Assembly (NCBI GenBank): GCA_016712715.1
Contig: JADJQM010000003.1
Span: 372,001 to 436,000, forward strand
Direction: 5' to 3'
Source: Rhodospirillaceae bacterium
GTDB lineage: Bacteria; Pseudomonadota; Alphaproteobacteria; Dongiales; Dongiaceae
DNA: 64,000 nucleotides
Shown: positions 63,744-64,000 of the stretch, in pieces
Numbering within the stretch: position 1 is the first letter of the stretch
How the letters are laid out: each line of letters starts with the position of its first letter
Notes under the pieces: model-generated
Database searches by the model: none
The model's input: only the letters and a program-made list of their open reading frames with translations
Told to the model about the DNA's origin: nothing
Position numbers and translations under genes: made by a program

Positions 63744-64000
63744 TCTTTGTCTCCACCAGATCGCGGTAAGCGTGCCAGCTGGCATGCCCGATGAGGGGCA
63801 TGGTCACTGCCAGCCCGATGCAGAATGTCGCGATACCCGCGACCGTGAATAGAACGATGAGCGCTGCCCAGCCGATGAGGACGCGCCAATTGACCAAGGT
63901 CGCGCAGACCGAGGTGGTGATGGCGCGCAGGCTGCCGCAATCGCGTTCCATCAACATCGGAAAGGCCACCACGCCGATGGCGAAGGCGACCACGGCGAGA
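63736..64000 (-). CDS. DUF2189-type membrane protein, partial at the window edge
   Basis: The C-terminal 87 residues of a membrane protein; the frame is open to the window end. Features are two helices (VVAFAIGVVAFPMLMERDCG; IGWAALIVLFTVAGIATFCI) and the motif TMPLIGHASWHAYRDLVE typical of DUF2189 proteins, which are frequently linked to cbb3 oxidase genes. Function unknown. Confidence 0.75.
   Translation of the reverse strand, partial: LAVVAFAIGVVAFPMLMERDCGSLRAITTSVCATLVNWRVLIGWAALIVLFTVAGIATFCIGLAVTMPLIGHASWHAYRDLVETKND

Overview
The window is from the chromosome of an alphaproteobacterium, probably of the Rhodospirillales type. The evidence is high GC, a complete PhyR-NepR-EcfG general stress response locus (found only in Alphaproteobacteria), the yqeY-dnaG-rpoD order and a full ccoNOQP-ccoGHIS set. 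I cannot name the genus from sequence alone.

Region 1 (1-9860) is the right-hand part of an integrated phage-like element: terminase small and large subunits, a cargo gene on the opposite strand, portal, a protease-capsid fusion, a gpW-like joiner, a DUF2190 protein, a small HTH protein and a tyrosine integrase that ends 59 bp from the 3' end of a CAU-anticodon tRNA, the likely attachment site. No tail, lysis or replication gene is visible, so this is either a decayed prophage or a capsid-encoding satellite. Region 2 (9946-23649) is core chromosome: yqeY-dnaG-rpoD on the minus strand, then carA, carB and greA, an RNase T2, an isocitrate lyase/PEP mutase family enzyme and several small envelope proteins.

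Region 3 (23759-46136) is a surface-glycan and secretion region. A tightly overlapping minus-strand operon encodes two glycosyltransferases, a methyltransferase, a membrane coiled-coil protein and a type I secretion ABC exporter with its adaptor. Immediately upstream is a protein made almost entirely of 22 RTX nonapeptides with a secretion tail. Divergent to this lie galE-rmlC-rmlD-rmlA (no rmlB), then a large unknown protein, a 911-residue double glycosyltransferase, a secreted glycosidase, a pyruvyl transferase and an SGNH hydrolase. Together these suggest synthesis and modification of a rhamnose-containing glycan, possibly attached to, or exported alongside, the RTX protein.

Region 4 (46216-55646) holds crcB, small membrane proteins and the general stress response core (ecfG, nepR, phyR, a HisKA_2 kinase). 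I find GGAAC-N16-CGTT-type sigma-EcfG promoters in front of ecfG, an unknown HTH-like gene and an AI-2E family transporter, with variants in front of nepR and phyR and a weaker one before a PRC-barrel protein. A decayed solute-binding protein gene and a tandem universal stress protein follow. Region 5 (55750-64000) is a single minus-strand operon for the cbb3-type cytochrome oxidase and its assembly factors, continuing beyond the right edge.

Several genes are broken by single-base indels (terL, dnaG, carB three times, rmlD). Because dnaG is essential and the three carB insertions sum to one codon, sequencing or assembly error is the simplest explanation for most of them.
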